Assembly (NCBI GenBank): GCA_907165275.2
Contig: OU015661.1
Coordinates: 7,695,501-7,759,500 of the forward strand
Origin: Zygaena filipendulae
Taxonomy: Eukaryota; Arthropoda; Insecta; Lepidoptera; Zygaenidae
DNA length: 64,000 bases
Reading direction: 5' to 3'
The translations under genes and the position numbers were made by a program. The notes below the pieces were generated by a model that was not told where the DNA came from, ran no database searches, and worked only from the letters and a program-made list of their open reading frames with translations. Positions 27,901-38,711 of this stretch are shown here, piece by piece. How positions within the stretch are numbered: the stretch's first letter is position 1; the number at the start of each line of letters is the position of its first letter.

Positions 27901-30810
27901 ACGAGTTCCCTCTTGAGTTTTTTGCTATATCACGGTCGGGACATCATCTAGGTACATTAATGTAAATGTGCCGCTAAAACAATGAGCCCGTCGCTGTATG
28001 TAGGTATAAGAGTGCAGGCGTGGACGTATACAATAGTGTTTTAGTGTATGGCTGTATGCTTAAATTAGAAATAGGTACATTATTTAAATTTAGTTATTTA
28101 ATTGAAACTGGATGAATTTAGTACAATGCGCTAAGCCCATGAGAAGAAATCGAATAAGCATGTTAAGTCCACATCATGAATTGATCAATTCCTAGATGTG
28201 GCCACGACATTATATATAGTGTAGGTAAGTAATATTAATATAATAGAATAAAATTCGCGTTTCTGTACTTTGAATATGTTTTTCAAATTCTTTTCTGTAT
28301 GTCTGTCTGTTTGCAATAATCTCCGAATCTACTGAACGAACTATCATGCGGTTTTCACAGGTAGATTAAGCTTAGCCTGGAGCTACATATAGGCTTTGTT
28401 TCATTAAAATGGATGTCGAGAAAAACGGCTGTTATAAAAAAAAAACATACCTACAGCCGAACACAGAACCTTTTTGGAAGTCGGTTAATAAAGCGTTTCA
28501 CCCTGGGTGAAACCGCGGGGCACGGCTAGTAATATAAGTAAAGAAATATATAGTTTGCTCACGAGTATTTTCGTAATTTAGGAAAAATGTGACCGTCGCT
28601 GCGCCCACGGCGCGTGCAGCCGCCGCTGCAGCGAGCCGTGCGACCGGCCCCCCTGCCAGCGCGCCTGCCCCCGCACGCTCGCCTGCGGCCACCGGTGCCG
28701 CGGCCTCTGCGGGGAGCTCTGCCCGAACATATGCAATATTTGCCGTCCCGAAGAGTTCCCTAAAGATTTCCTCGGGGATGACTTCGATGATGACGCCAAG
28801 TAAGTATTATCAGAATTTTCTACAAGTTTAATGCAGACGGGGAGAAATAGAGGATTGATCGACCATCGACTTATAACTCCAATATACCATATTGCATATA
28901 TAGGTACTCTTGGCTCTATGGTTTAACTGGTATCGTCGCGTCGTCTCTACTTATGTGTTTTACTATACATATAGATGCATTTAAGGTAGGTACTTCACCC
29001 GGTCACGCTACAGGTCTGCTCTTTAGCAGGAAAGAAACCTATGCGAGAACGCAATTTATTATTAGACTACTAACTTCTAAGCTTTATAATATATAATAAA
29101 TAATTAAAAAAAAGGACGCAATGAATAAATTGTCAAGGGTCTTCAAATATTTTTTACATTAAGTACACCAATAGCCCAAATTGTAAGTATGAAATAGTAT
29201 CTACTTATAGCAGGACAATAAAAAAATTGTAATTTTGCGCCAACCATAAGATGATTGCAAATAAAAGGTTACCTTGGTTAGGTTACCTGGTGCGAAACTT
29301 CATGATGATCGGTGAAATAGTTAAGACGTGAAAAAGTAACTGACAGATTTTATGGATGTTAGAAAATAAGATTTTTTTCACGAGCGTGATGATGAAATGG
29401 AGTCCGCAAAAATCCACTTTTACGCAGATTCGTGCAGTTGCAAGATTGTCCTCATGTATTGGAGGTGGAAGACATGGATACTATGATGTTTGGTGATTCC
29501 GAAACCGTTAAAATTCGCACCTGCCCGTTTTGCCGGAAGCCAGTCATAAATACTTACCGATACAAAGATCTCGTGAACAAGATGTACAAGAAGGAAATAA
29601 ATCCGATCAAACTAAAGGTTTTTGGAACCCTTCGGGATATAAATGAGAAAAATCAAGAGTTGCACGAACGACTTAAAGACGTTTTTGGAGGGAATCAATT
29701 AATATACAAAGGTATGTATTTTACTTGAAGTTGTTTTGAAAAAATGTACTTGATAGTGACAATAGTTACAAAACAATGCTACCGAAAAAAATCAATTTAG
29801 AACCCATTTTTAATTGAGACAGTTTATTCTATAACTATCCGAAACTGTTTTTAAACTACCTAAATATTAGATTGTCCCATTCAATTGCACTTGAGAAAAG
29901 TATTGTTAGTATTTTAGTATAAATTAAAAAAAAAGAAAAGATTAAATTTTTGGTTAAGTGTGTAATTTTGGGAATCTATACCTACTTTGAAAAGTATGGA
30001 TTTATTTTCACAGAGTATGGTTAGATGTTTGTCTATATTTTATTTTTTCCACAAATGAATATAGCTATTGAATTTACAGATAAGACGGGAAAATGGTCAC
30101 AGGCTTTCGAAGTACTGGACCGAGTTATCAATAAACAAAAGAAAACATCACTAGTTAGATTGGAAATGCAATTTGTTTATCTTAATATTTTGGCCATGCT
30201 AGGCGATTGTTTTAACAAATTCATGAACGTAAAATCAGATGAATTAAAAGTGGAATTCATGAAACCACTAAATGTGATATGCCAGACCCTTAAAGACAAT
30301 GTGCATAAAATAAGCCAACAACAACAAAAGGACATTAACAATGAAATAAGACGTATGGACTCTATAATTCAGCTTGCGAAAATTTTAAGTCATTCTTCGT
30401 ATTTGAGCATAAAAACTTCTTCTAACGTCGTAAAGGCTGCTAAAGTTTCTGAAAAGGCAATTTTAACTTGGAAAATATTTAACGAGGAAGATGCAATGAC
30501 AGCACTTACCGAACTACAGAAAGTAATTAAAATCTCGGGTATAGTGACGAAGCAAGAACGTGAGCTGATCGTGAAAGCTATCGGTCTGAAAGCAGGACAC
30601 TGGTACAAATGTCCAAACGGTCACTTTTATTGTATCGGCGAGTGTGGTGGAGCTATGCAAGTCAGTCGATGCGTTGAGTGTGGGGCTGAAATTGGTGGAG
30701 GTAGTCACACATTGCTCACAGACAATGCCCACGCCCCAGAAATGGATGGCTCTCGTTTTGCTGCATGGTCTAATGAATATAACAATATGGCTAACTTCAG
30801 ATTTGATTAG
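3623..30810 (+). CDS. ZNFX1: ZNFX1 homologue: NFX1-type zinc finger, SF1 helicase (spliced gene)
   Basis: UPF1-like RNA helicase of the ZNFX1 family, which in animals acts in small-RNA inheritance and antiviral RNA sensing. Exons read from phase-consistent splice sites: 3623-3934, 5620-6260, 7076-7301, 7582-7627, 7836-8061, 8696-8884, 10686-11615, 13009-13167, 13708-13894, 14256-14339, 14473-14741, 18032-18178, 19097-19271, 19854-19996, 20531-20682, 21259-21448, 21760-21888, 21973-22095, 23984-24142, 24299-24539, 26586 (or 26619)-26826, 27723-27834, 28582-28799, 29428-29711, 30080 (or 30065)-30810. They join into about 2,100 residues; human ZNFX1 has 1,918. Helicase motifs: [15 protein letters not shown]-type box ([11 protein letters not shown]), [26 protein letters not shown]. 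Then come repeated C-G-H-x-C NFX1 fingers and a terminal RZ finger ([10 protein letters not shown]). No ATG lies in frame in the first exon, so the start codon must be in an unseen upstream exon. The donor after 21888 is weak (GTTGGT). A polyA signal candidate is at 31133-31138. Confidence 0.93.
4051..4392. repeat. lepidopteran interspersed repeat (GAACAGCTAGTA-type)
   Basis: Starts ACTAATATTATAAAGAGCAA and ends in the conserved tail ACCGCGGGGGTCAGCTAGTA. The block of 'CCGCGGG ... CTCCGAAATT' is present twice, so this is two partial copies in tandem. It lies in ZNFX1 intron 1. Confidence 0.75.
4571..4887. repeat. lepidopteran interspersed repeat, same family
   Basis: Begins CTTATATTATAAATGCGAAA, has the middle segment ATCATGAAATTTTTCATACA, and ends with ACCGCGGGGAGCAGCCAGTA. 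ZNFX1 intron 1. Confidence 0.8.
5115..5300. repeat. interspersed repeat, 'GACGCCGATAAGCAATAAC' family
   Basis: Related copies are seen at about 34095-34265 and, inverted, at about 32715-32830, sharing GATAAGCAATAAC and GGCGCTATAATTTTAA. Function and class unknown. Confidence 0.55.
5310..5480. repeat. lepidopteran interspersed repeat, degenerate copy
   Basis: Shows AAATGCGAAAGTAACTCTG and the GAACTGATCATCATGAAATT segment; the tail is mutated (GAAACAGCCAGTA). Confidence 0.65.
6764..6807. repeat. small perfect hairpin
   Basis: Two 16-bp arms, GCCAGAAGGCTATATA and its exact complement, around a 12-nt loop, in ZNFX1 intron 2. Most of the rest of that intron (6261-7075) shows nothing recognisable. 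Confidence 0.7.
8440..8575. repeat. CpG-rich repeat with TTAGG-like hairpin
   Basis: A GC-rich run (CTGCCGCGGCACGCTCGTTG) is followed by the hairpin TAGGTAAGGTTAGGT / ACCTAACCTTACCTA and then ATGTCGGGGTGCT. The last part recurs at about 24890-24955, and the GC-rich part resembles the tandem units at 62565-62900. Confidence 0.5.
9223..9790. mobile_element. MITE family B, copy 2, split by a family A MITE
   Basis: Ends are GCGGAGCTAGGATGCGCA and the complement of GCGGAGCTAAGATGCGCA. It is the same element as at 52979-53207, but interrupted at 9273-9598 by a family A element. ZNFX1 intron 6. Confidence 0.85.
9273..9598. mobile_element. MITE family A, copy 1 (nested)
   Basis: Terminal inverted repeat AGGCTAGTTTCCT, flanked by AT at 9271-9272 and 9599-9600. 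The uninterrupted sequence at 53021-53030 shows a single AT, so the 2-bp target-site duplication is directly demonstrated. Internal features: TAGTCCGT near both ends, and TGACGTCA at about 9400 and 9444. Confidence 0.88.
9986..10313. mobile_element. MITE family A, copy 2 (opposite orientation)
   Basis: Ends GGGATGTGGAC and GTCAACATGCCC, flanked by ATT on both sides (9983-9985, 10314-10316). Carries TAGTCCGTCAGTTAG and GACGGACTAAAA subterminal blocks and TGACGTCA at about 10137 and 10184. Confidence 0.85.
10686..11615 (+). CDS. ZNFX1: ZNFX1 exon 7, start of the SF1 helicase core
   Basis: The largest exon of the gene; 310 codons, phase 0 at both ends. It opens just before the Q-motif-like region ([13 protein letters not shown]), then has Walker A GPPGTGKT and motif Ia [15 protein letters not shown] long insert follows, predicted helical and acidic ([15 protein letters not shown]). 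The same insertion between motifs Ia and II is present in human ZNFX1. Acceptor TTTTTTCAG|CCC and donor TTTAAG|GTAAAT. Confidence 0.95.
11766..12645 (-). mobile_element. 5'-truncated non-LTR retrotransposon (RNase H end) in ZNFX1 intron 7
   Basis: An open frame of 247 codons (11848-12591) encodes an RNase H-like domain (ILTDSKSSL, then [20 protein letters not shown]) and a terminal Cys/His cluster ([17 protein letters not shown]), the arrangement found at the end of ORF2 in several insect LINE clades. The 3' end is a poly(A) tract (T run at 11764-11784 on the plus strand). A 13-bp target-site duplication AAAAAATCAGCTT flanks it at 11753-11765 and 12646-12658. The reverse transcriptase is missing, so this is a dead 5'-truncated copy. 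Confidence 0.9.
13550..13672 (-). mobile_element. tRNA-derived SINE (head region)
   Basis: On the minus strand it reads AGCACCCGTTGGTCTAGAAG ... GGTTCGATTCCCGCCT, that is, an A-box-like and a perfect B-box pol III promoter about 40 nt apart. The following body does not continue as a tRNA acceptor stem, so this is a SINE rather than a tRNA gene. Confidence 0.7.
13917..13946. repeat. (TTTA)n microsatellite
   Basis: About seven tandem TTTA units shortly after the ZNFX1 exon 9 donor. Confidence 0.9.
15366..15422. repeat. fragment of lepidopteran interspersed repeat
   Basis: Only the terminal part (CAGCGGTTTCACCCGCGGTA ... GAGTTCCCGCGG), inverted relative to 4571. A family A MITE follows immediately. 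Confidence 0.6.
15423..15753. mobile_element. MITE family A, copy 3
   Basis: Has TTTAGTCCGTCTTGTA near the left end and GACGGACTAATTAG near the right end, with TGACGTCA at about 15543 and 15593. The outermost ends are diverged. ZNFX1 intron 11. Confidence 0.75.
15760..16990. other. part of ZNFX1 intron 11, nothing recognised
   Basis: AT-rich non-coding DNA without an ORF, splice-competent exon or clear repeat boundary that I can see. Confidence 0.4.
16991..17456. repeat. lepidopteran interspersed repeats, head-to-head
   Basis: An inverted copy (AGCTGTTCCCCGCGGTTTAA) is followed by a direct copy ending GAAACCGCGGGGAACAGCTA. CTCCGAAATTAACGC appears several times. Confidence 0.7.
17466..17574. 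repeat. direct plus inverted repeats, cruciform-capable
   Basis: ATATGGGATTACAAAGTTAT occurs twice in direct order, with an inverted copy (ATAACTTTGTAATTCCATA) between them. Confidence 0.75.
18219..18540. mobile_element. MITE family A, copy 4
   Basis: Ends GGGCATGTGGAC and GTCCACATCCCT, flanked by AT on both sides. Carries TGACGTCA at about 18343 and 18388. ZNFX1 intron 12. Confidence 0.85.
19390..19448. repeat. end fragment of the 'CCGACTTCCAAAAAGGAG' repeat
   Basis: Reads CCTTTTTGGAAGTCGGTTAA; the same end occurs at 28440-28490 and, in the opposite sense, at 35567-35600. Confidence 0.65.
22109..22206. repeat. tandem repeat, 34-bp unit x~3
   Basis: Unit AATTGTAATGTTACTCAAAT plus AATTGTCAGATCAT, three near-identical copies starting only 14 bp after the ZNFX1 exon 18 donor. 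Confidence 0.85.
22430..22528. mobile_element. hAT-like MITE end (fragment)
   Basis: Ends with CGTACTTTGCCCACCACTG, the same terminus as the hAT-like MITE at 39959-40194. The other end was not found. Confidence 0.5.
22579..23867 (-). mobile_element. full-length mariner element, TA-flanked
   Basis: 1,289 bp bounded by 27-bp terminal inverted repeats (22579-22605, 23841-23867; four mismatches) and by TA on both sides (22577-22578, 23868-23869). Inserted in ZNFX1 intron 18, antisense to the host gene. Confidence 0.95.
22644..23694 (-). pseudogene. mariner transposase, single frameshift
   Basis: The N-terminal part starts at ATG 23694 ([11 protein letters not shown]) and gives the helix-turn-helix region, then shifts frame near 23520-23530, where the second frame continues ([13 protein letters not shown]) to the stop at 22644. 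All three catalytic Asp motifs are intact: [18 protein letters not shown] and APCDFFLFP (DD34D). The total of about 350 residues matches the mariner norm. The single frameshift should disable this copy unless it is a sequencing error. Confidence 0.9.
24885..24957. repeat. TTAGG-like hairpin repeat
   Basis: TAGGTTAGGTTGTACTG ... CAAACCTAACCGAAC, then ATGTCGGGGTGCT, as at 8498-8560. Confidence 0.5.
24998..26367. mobile_element. possible longer relative of MITE family A
   Basis: Ends AGGCTTGTTTCCAC and the complement of AGGCTAGTTGACAAA, flanked by AT at 24996-24997 and 26368-26369, like family A. Contains TGACGTCA at about 25166 and 26188. A lepidopteran interspersed repeat sits inside (about 25599-25842). 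No ORF worth noting. It could also be two unrelated ends that match by chance. Confidence 0.5.
25599..25842. repeat. lepidopteran interspersed repeat (inverted, diverged)
   Basis: AGCTGTCCCGCGCGGTTTCA start and the CATCCCCAGGGGTTGAATTT segment. Confidence 0.65.
26946..27200. mobile_element. MITE with ~35-bp inverted ends, ZNFX1 intron 21
   Basis: Left end TATATCTACAGATATTGAGC and right end its complement, embedded in longer matching arms (AAGGTTCATTTAT / TAAAGGTCCATTTAT). The 255-bp body is non-coding. Confidence 0.75.
28275..28532. repeat. interspersed repeat with a second repeat end inside
   Basis: CAATAATCTCCGAATCTACTG ends the first block and GAAACCGCGGGGCACGGCTA closes it, as at 55500-55940. 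The 'TTTTTGGAAGTCGGTTAA' end at about 28440-28490 is absent from the other copy and so looks inserted. Confidence 0.6.
30080..30810 (+). CDS. ZNFX1: ZNFX1 last exon with RZ-type zinc finger
   Basis: This exon carries a helical stretch and then the RZ finger: [31 protein letters not shown], with the expected Cys-His-Cys-Cys spacing, ending in [16 protein letters not shown], close in pattern to the end of vertebrate ZNFX1. Two in-phase acceptors are possible, ending at 30064 and 30079; the second (TTTACAG) is the better match. The stop is at 30808-30810. Confidence 0.93.
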
Positions 30811-33230
30811 TTGTCTTGTAAAATAATGATTTCGTCGTCTCGTTATTATCTATTGGAAAATCATAGTAGGTACATTTAAATTATAAGTGCCGGAAATCTG
30901 TTATTAGAACAAGTTCCGACTAATGTCAGCTCGAGCCGAACGCGAGGGTCTGCAGTCGGAACGAGTTAGGATGACGACCTGCTTGTGTATTGAACATAGT
31001 TGTTTAATAGAGTTTTTATTATAATACAATTTAACATTTATAATTAGTACATTTAACATAAACATATCTTGAAAACTACTGAACCTATTTTTAAAACTTA
31101 CACTGTTCCGTAAGTTGAAAAACACTTAATTTAATAAACAAAGAACTATTGCAATCCGACTTCTATTTTCTGAGAAATATGCGAACAAACATACCTACTT
31201 ATAACATGCACTCATGAAAAGGCAAAAGCACACTTGTTTAGAAGTCCTGCATAAAGTAAAAATCTTAACTTTCAAAATAATATTTATTTACAACTAGCTG
31301 TGCCCCGCGGTTTCTCCGGCGTGAGTTTCGAAATTCCCGCAGGAACTCCAAAGTAGCCTAATTTACTGCATATAACATCAGCTATTTAGCAGTAAAAATC
31401 CCTTACAATAACAAACACCGCAAAAAATATTAGCGAAACTGGTCCAGCCGTTCACGCGTGATGCCTTGAGTCGTGACCAAAAAAAAATAGGAATTCATTT
31501 TTGTATATAGGTATAGATACTACTTTTGACCAACCTGTTCATTCAAAACTACTTTTGATTTTACTGTAACCTTAGGTATCTACCTATATACATAGAAAGA
31601 GTAAAGAGCATGGAATATTAAAACAAAGTGGAAACTGTAAGTAAACAGTTTTCTTTTGTTTTGTAAGGGAAAAACACTAGAATGTAACTTTCAACTTCCC
31701 GCATGCTAAACATCTACTTAATATAGTACCTACTTTTTGAGCAACGGTATGAAAATGGTAGTTAGGTTACGACATTACGTCACGTTACGACGCTGCCGGC
31801 CGCGTCGCCAGCAAAGAATATTATCTATATTACCTACTATAGCTGTTCCCCGCGGTTTCACACGTGGTAATTTTGGAGTCCCCTCGGAAATTCCGGGTTA
31901 CAATATAACCTATTCTGATGGTGAAAGAATTTTTGAAATCGGTTCAGTAGTTGTTGAGTTAAATCGCGACAAACAAATAAATAATCAAATCTTTCCCTTT
32001 TATAAAATAGATATATAGACTAAGGCTTTGCAAAACTGAGATGAAATTAAATAACTTTACTATAATATAGGTACCCACAAATACAAAGTATAGCTACTAT
32101 AAGCTGAGTGAAATAGCTGAGTTTTGCTGATTTTAAAATTTAATACCGAATAAAAATTAATAGTTTTATTGATTTTGATGTTATTCATTGCTTCGTTTTA
32201 ATTTTATCATTATTAAAGATCACTAACATTTTTTAACCCAATCTTGTGTGACACAACAGAATCGCACAAGCCGATACAAGTTGTGTCGCCTTGTGTGGTT
32301 TGATGGTTTCTATATTAGTAGGTATATTAGAGGTAAGTTGGGCATAGATAAGCAATATTGTGTTAACTGGAGAGATTTTGCGTAATTAATCGTGTTTAAA
32401 AATAAAGCATCATTTTGTGGCAATTTTTTTTTATGTTCAACATTTTGTTGATATTTAGGTAAACATAAACAATACAAATATGTGGATGACCGAGCTTCGC
32501 TCGCTGTGAATATAGCGCCATCTGTTAAGTAGAAAAGCAGTACACATCATTAATCATTGCCTGAAAACACGGACAAAACGACGTTTTCTAAAAATGAAAC
32601 CTTGGTTTCGGGGGATTATATGATACTAAAATTCATGATAATGGTCGTTGGAGCCGTTTCTGAGATTCAGATTATACACATATAAGTAGTATACAAGAAT
32701 TACTCGTTTTAAAAGTAATAAATAAGGTAAACACAGTTAAAAAACGTGCTATAAACTCGATTAAGCGTTTGGTATCAATAACTTAATTTTGTGGGTTAAC
32801 ATGTTATTGCTTATCGGCGTCCAGTTGTAAACCATACGATTATTGTTGGTTGTATACTCGTAAGTTTGATTTTAAGGTGTTTAATGTCTATGTAAAACGT
32901 TTATATTCAATTTAAGGTATCTTTTTATGTTCAATATAAGGCTGTTGAAATTTAATGATTTAAATCTTAGAAAATAAATGCCACTTTTCATTCAACCTTG
33001 TCTTGTTTTATTGATTTTGCAGACCGAACGCACATAAATGCTAGTTACAATCCTTTTTTAGTCACGGAGTTTTTTTTTTAATAATGATTAGCTTAATTTT
33101 ACTGCCTTTCACCTAGTGTAGAATGTAGATCCACAAAACTCTAATACATAAATAAAAACTTATAAAATCTTATAGTAGATATAGGTACTTACTAATCCAG
33201 AAACCTACTAATATATTTAGTTAGACTTAC
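30811..33230. other. intergenic, repeat fragments only
   Basis: Interspersed-repeat fragments at about 31293-31515, 31840-32020 and 32485-32690 (CGAGCTTCGCTCG), plus GATAAGCAATA family pieces at about 32335-32520 and 32715-32830. No gene. Confidence 0.55.
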
Positions 33231-33232
33231 CG

Positions 33233-33600
33233 AGATCTTTTTAGGGTTCCTTAGCCAAATCGCAAAAAACGGGGCCGTTTGTCTGTCTGTCTGTCCTCTG
33301 TCTGTCTGTCTGTCCGTCCGTATGTCACAGCCACTTTTTCCGAAACTATAAGAACTAAAAACTTGAAACTTGGTAAGTGGATGTATTCTGTGAACCGCAT
33401 TAAGATTTTCACACAAAAATAGAAAAAAACAAATTTTGGGGACTTGAAACTCAAAAATTTTTTTTTACTCAAACCCATAAGTACGTACCTATGGATAGGT
33501 CTTCAAAAATGATATTGAGGTTTCTAAACATTTTTTAGAAAGCATATTTATAAACCGTATTAAAGTTAACGAATCGGAACCCGTGAAATAGGTACCTACG
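33233..33600. repeat. interspersed repeat with (CTGT)n
   Basis: TTTAGGGTTCCTTAGCCAAA start, then GTCTGTCTGTCTGTCCTCTG and the CTATAAGAACTAAAAACTTG segment, a layout common in lepidopteran genomes. Confidence 0.65.
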
Positions 33601-33639
33601 TATTATTGTTGAGTAGTTCCGATGACCATCTGGTCTTCA

Positions 33640-33830
33640 TCATCAGTTCCACTTCTTCAAATCTCCTTCAAATTTGGCTTTCCGAAAGCAAATGAACGAT
33701 TTACTATAAAAAATACCAAATTAGCTATAGCTGTGTGTGCCTATAATTTTTAAAGAGTTCCCTTGATTTCTCCAAGATCCTAACAACTTGATTCGGGAAC
33801 AAAAATTTCATAATGCTCGGTTGAGTAGTT
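33640..33830. repeat. inverted fragment of the 35640-36190 repeat
   Basis: Shares GATGACCATCTGGTCTTCAT and CTTTCCGAAAGCAAATGAAC with the complement of 35800-35900. Confidence 0.7.
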
Positions 33831-34304
33831 AAGGCATGATTAGGTAGGTAGGTACTTTCGTATTTATAATATTTAAAAATAGCATTATGATCGGTCTAAT
33901 GTGTAGAAGCGTAACAAATAAAGCAGGCAGTGTCAGCTTAGTACTGGCAAACGGGTAATAATTCTCATATAAGTATGCAAAATAAGGTTGGACTCCAAAA
34001 GTATTGCCGACTCTATACATGAAACTGACATTTTAATTTGGTATCATTATAATGTGTTACTTCATGAAACCGGCTAAGAGATGGCAGCAGCAGTATAATT
34101 GGACGCAGATAAGCAATAACATGTTAACCCACAAAATTAAGTTACCTATTCAGAACGATTTATTGAAATTATTATTTTATTATTTATTTATGTGTTTACC
34201 TTATTACAATGTAACTAAATGTTGACAGAAAATGGCGCTATAATTTTAAAACACGATTTACTCATGTGACACTGACTGACAGATAACTTCAATATCCAAA
34301 AGCG

Positions 34305-34485
34305 AAATTAAGGTTGAACTGTGTCGATTTACTTCCAAAAGTTCCAGTAAAGAATCGAAATGCATGTTACCGATGCATTTTAAAGTAAAAAACTTCAGAA
34401 AATGGAAAATATGCGTTGACTGTATGGACTTAGTTTAATTTGCCTTCTCTGAAAGAGGTAAATGTTTCCAAAAAAAATAAAAGTG
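34305..34485. repeat. interspersed repeat, also at 37027-37200 and 52270-52385
   Basis: Shared blocks: AAATGCAT, ACCGATGCATTTTAAAGTAAA and TGGACTTAGTTT followed by GAAAGAGGTAAA. Confidence 0.6.
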
Positions 34486-35566
34486 ACGTCATGTGTCAAG
34501 CTTAGCTGTGATTGGTGTTTCGTTGCAACGTTCCGTTTCACAAAATTAAAAGTTGAATATTTTGGAAACTATTGAAATTTTTTTAGTAAATCCTTCACGA
34601 TAACGCTTTTCTAAGGCTCTATTTTTGAAATATTGACATAATTTCTTATTATAAATTTCATGCAAGTACCCTATTTTGACAGAACGGGATTATTGAATTG
34701 GATTAGGTTAGAAAGAAATGGTATATTGGCATAAACATAAATAGGTCATAACTTTAGGTTTATAATATTTAAAAATGAAGCCAGGATTTTATAAATAATA
34801 AGGTCTTTAGTACATAATAAATATTCTATGGAAACAGGAAGTGGAACTTTGTATGATATCAAGGAGTTATATAAATATGAATGATCATAGCGGGGACAGA
34901 CGAAAATAAAGAGTATATACTTAGTATCTTATATACTACTGAGAAGTAATGCGCCTATTACACTTTGCAATTTCAGGGCACCAATTTAGGGCTCTAAATC
35001 GGATACAATTTAGGTGTGTTGGAGTTTGAATATGACTGTGAGTGATGGCAGGCAACACTTGTCACATGTGAAGCGACACTACCTCAGAAGAATAAGACAC
35101 TACGAATATCGGAATCTTTATTTGAATGTGATAAGTGTTATCCGTTATGACTTCACTTCTCTTCTAGACACGAACTGTGAAATAGCCGAGGATTTTTATA
35201 CCAAAAATGAAAGTGGCAAATAACACTCAGTGTTGAGTCCAAAAAGAAGAAAAAAAAAAGAAATATTGTGTGTAGTGTTTTCAATATATGTAATAACCTC
35301 TTATTCGTCTGTGGTAATAACTATGAAATAGTGTTTTTAAATAGCCCAGAGTCCAGTTCCTTCAAAAAGAAACGTCCAACAAGGTGTCCCGAAATTGCAA
35401 GGTGTAATAAGCGCTTAAAGTAGTAATTTAAGAGGGGAAAAAAAAAGAGACCCTGACGTACTGACGTAGGTAGTCCACTTCCCTAGTTCCCTCTGCTGAC
35501 CATGTTCTCTTATTCGTCTGTGGACTTTTGGCGGGATTTTTAGCAGAGTGGACGTCAGTTTTTAAC

Positions 35567-36330
35567 CGACTTCCAAAAAGGAGGAGGTTCTATGTTCGAT
35601 TGTATGTATGTTTTTTTTTTTTTTTTTTTTTTTTATGTATGTTCACCGATTACTCGAAGACGGTTGGACCGATTTGAAAAATTCTTTTTTTGTTTGAAAG
35701 GGTATACTCCCAATTAGGTCCCATTGCCACCAAGTCGGGATCTGATGATGGGATCTTGGAGAAATCGAGGGAACTCTTCAAAAATTATAGGCACACCTAT
35801 AGCGATTTGGGTATTTTTGATAGTAAATCGTTCATTTGCTTTCGGAAAGCAAAATTTGAAGAAGTGGAACTGATTATGAAGACCACAGGTGGTCATCGGA
35901 ACAACTTAAAAATAAAACGTATTTCACGGGTTCCGATTGAAGCGATTTCGAAAATTATTTTTTTGTTTGAAAGCGGATACTCCCAAATTGATTCCATTGT
36001 CACCAAGTCGAGATCTGATGATGGGATCTTGGAGTAATCGAGGGATCTCTTCAAAAATTATGAGAACACTTATAGCGATTTTTGTATTTTTTATAGTAAA
36101 ACGTTTCTTTGCTTTCGGAAAGCAAAATTTTAAGAAGAGGAACTGATGATGAAGACCACAGATGGTCATCGGAACTACTCAATAATGGGTATTTCACGGG
36201 TTCTGAATCGTTAACTTTAATATGATTTCTAAACAATTTATGCTCGTCATAATGTAAATGGTGAAGTGGAACTGATGGTGATGTACTAGGAGAACTCCTC
36301 AACAATTAACGTCCCTGCGTCGGGAAAAGC
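35567..36330. repeat. interspersed repeat, two tandem ~245-bp copies
   Basis: Starts AACCGACTTCCAAAAAGGAG with a T homopolymer at about 35610-35633. The block GATCTGATGATGGGATCTTGG ... AAGACCACAGNTGGTCATCGG occurs at 35640-35900 and again at 35935-36190. Confidence 0.75.
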
Positions 36331-36429
36331 AATATTTTGTAAAAGGTGATGAGCAATCGACATTAGGCTATTGTAACTTAGAGAAATTACGAACTAAGTC
36401 ACTTAAAAGCGAGAAATAAACAAAATTTT

Positions 36430-36850
36430 AACAAAAAAATTAAATCCGACTTCCAAAAACACAAAACTAAAAAACTAAAAATAAAAAGCTAAAAATAACA
36501 AAATACCGATTTAATCCAAAAGACAAAAATACACGTAATATTATTATTGGTTTGTGCTACCACTGATAGGTATGGTATGAAGTCGGTGACAAGCCAAATA
36601 TGGAGGGGGAAGATAGGCTAAGTCGACTCCCGCCACCAGCTCTTCGTGAGCAGAACAACCCAAGTGGGCAGACACCAGCGTGCAGCGGGCTTGTCACCGA
36701 ATTCAAACCGATCAGTGGTAGCACAAACCAATAATAATATTACGTGTGTTTTTGTCTTTTGGATTAAATCGGTATTTTGTTATTTTTAGCTTTTTATTTT
36801 TAGTTTTTTAGTTTTGTGTTTTTGGAAGTCAGTTTTAATTTTTTTGTTAT
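36430..36850. mobile_element. long-hairpin MITE, ~420 bp
   Basis: Two arms of about 165 bp: AACAAAAAAATTAAA ... GGTTTGTGCTACCACTGA on the left and the complement on the right, with the inner match CGGTGACAAGCC / GGCTTGTCACCG. The centre is about 90 bp. Non-coding. Confidence 0.88.
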
Positions 36851-37209
36851 ATTTCTTTGTTTTGCAAACTAGTTTATCGTGATTAATATTGTGTGAATAT
36901 GGTGGAATTTGCATAATAGTGATCCATTAGTGATGAACAGTGTGCGGAAACAGTGAAATAAGATGAAATAGGGCGTTCGCCGGGAGGTTTTCGTTTTTCT
37001 ATACAAATTCCCACAGAGCGTCTTGTTAAGGTTCAACTGCGAAGATTTGCTGGTAAAAGTTCCGGTAAAACATAGAAATGCATCTCACCAATGCATTTCG
37101 ATGTAAATAACTTCAGAAGAAGAAATATACCACTGAATTGGCTATATGGACTAAGTTTCCTTCTGCCTTCCCCGAAAGGGGTAAACTTCACCAAAAAAAA
37201 AATATTATT

Positions 37210-37490
37210 CGTCTGTGCCGTAGATGGAGAATTCATTTCATTTCATTAATTATGTCTAGTTAATTTGTGATTTCATTCTCCGTCTACGGTCTGTGCAGTG
37301 TGCTGCTGGTAGTGATTACCTTCTCTCTGGCTGACAGCTGATAAAAAAAATAACATTAAAGTAACACAGTGATTTAAATTACCTTTATAAGCTGGAATTA
37401 AAAAGTGATTCAAACTTGAAACGTGACCTTTGTGGAATTGTTGAGCTAGTCACGATACAACACGTAGTGATTACCTTCTCTCTGGATATA
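37210..37490. repeat. short repeats upstream of KRR1
   Basis: An inverted pair CCGTAGATGGAGAATTCATT / TTCATTCTCCGTCTACGG, and the direct repeat GTAGTGATTACCTTCTCTCT at about 37310 and 37462. These may lie in the KRR1 promoter or 5' leader. Confidence 0.6.
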
Positions 37491-37592
37491 ACTCCGAATT
37501 TAAGTGATATTGTTATTTGCTATAGAATTTTGATGTTCTAACCTTTAAAATGCAACAATAGCGATCCCCAATCAAAAACACATACAAAGTAA

Positions 37593-38639
<1,047 letters not shown>

Positions 38640-38705
38640 AATCTAGTTAGTAGAAGTTTATATTTTATTTGTGGTAGGTAGGTAGCTTTTTTTCACCATG
38701 TTTTA

Positions 38706-38711
38706 AATAAA
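38706..38711 (+). terminator. KRR1 polyadenylation signal
   Basis: AATAAA 67 nt after the stop codon. Confidence 0.6.

Noticed and set aside
28498..28831. Ala/Arg-rich ORFs around the GC-rich exon
   Set aside because: Shadows of ZNFX1 exon 28582-28799; the Cys-rich frame is the real one.
35014..35223. Small gene (69 codons)
   Set aside because: No domain, no splice partner, sits in repeat-rich intergenic DNA.
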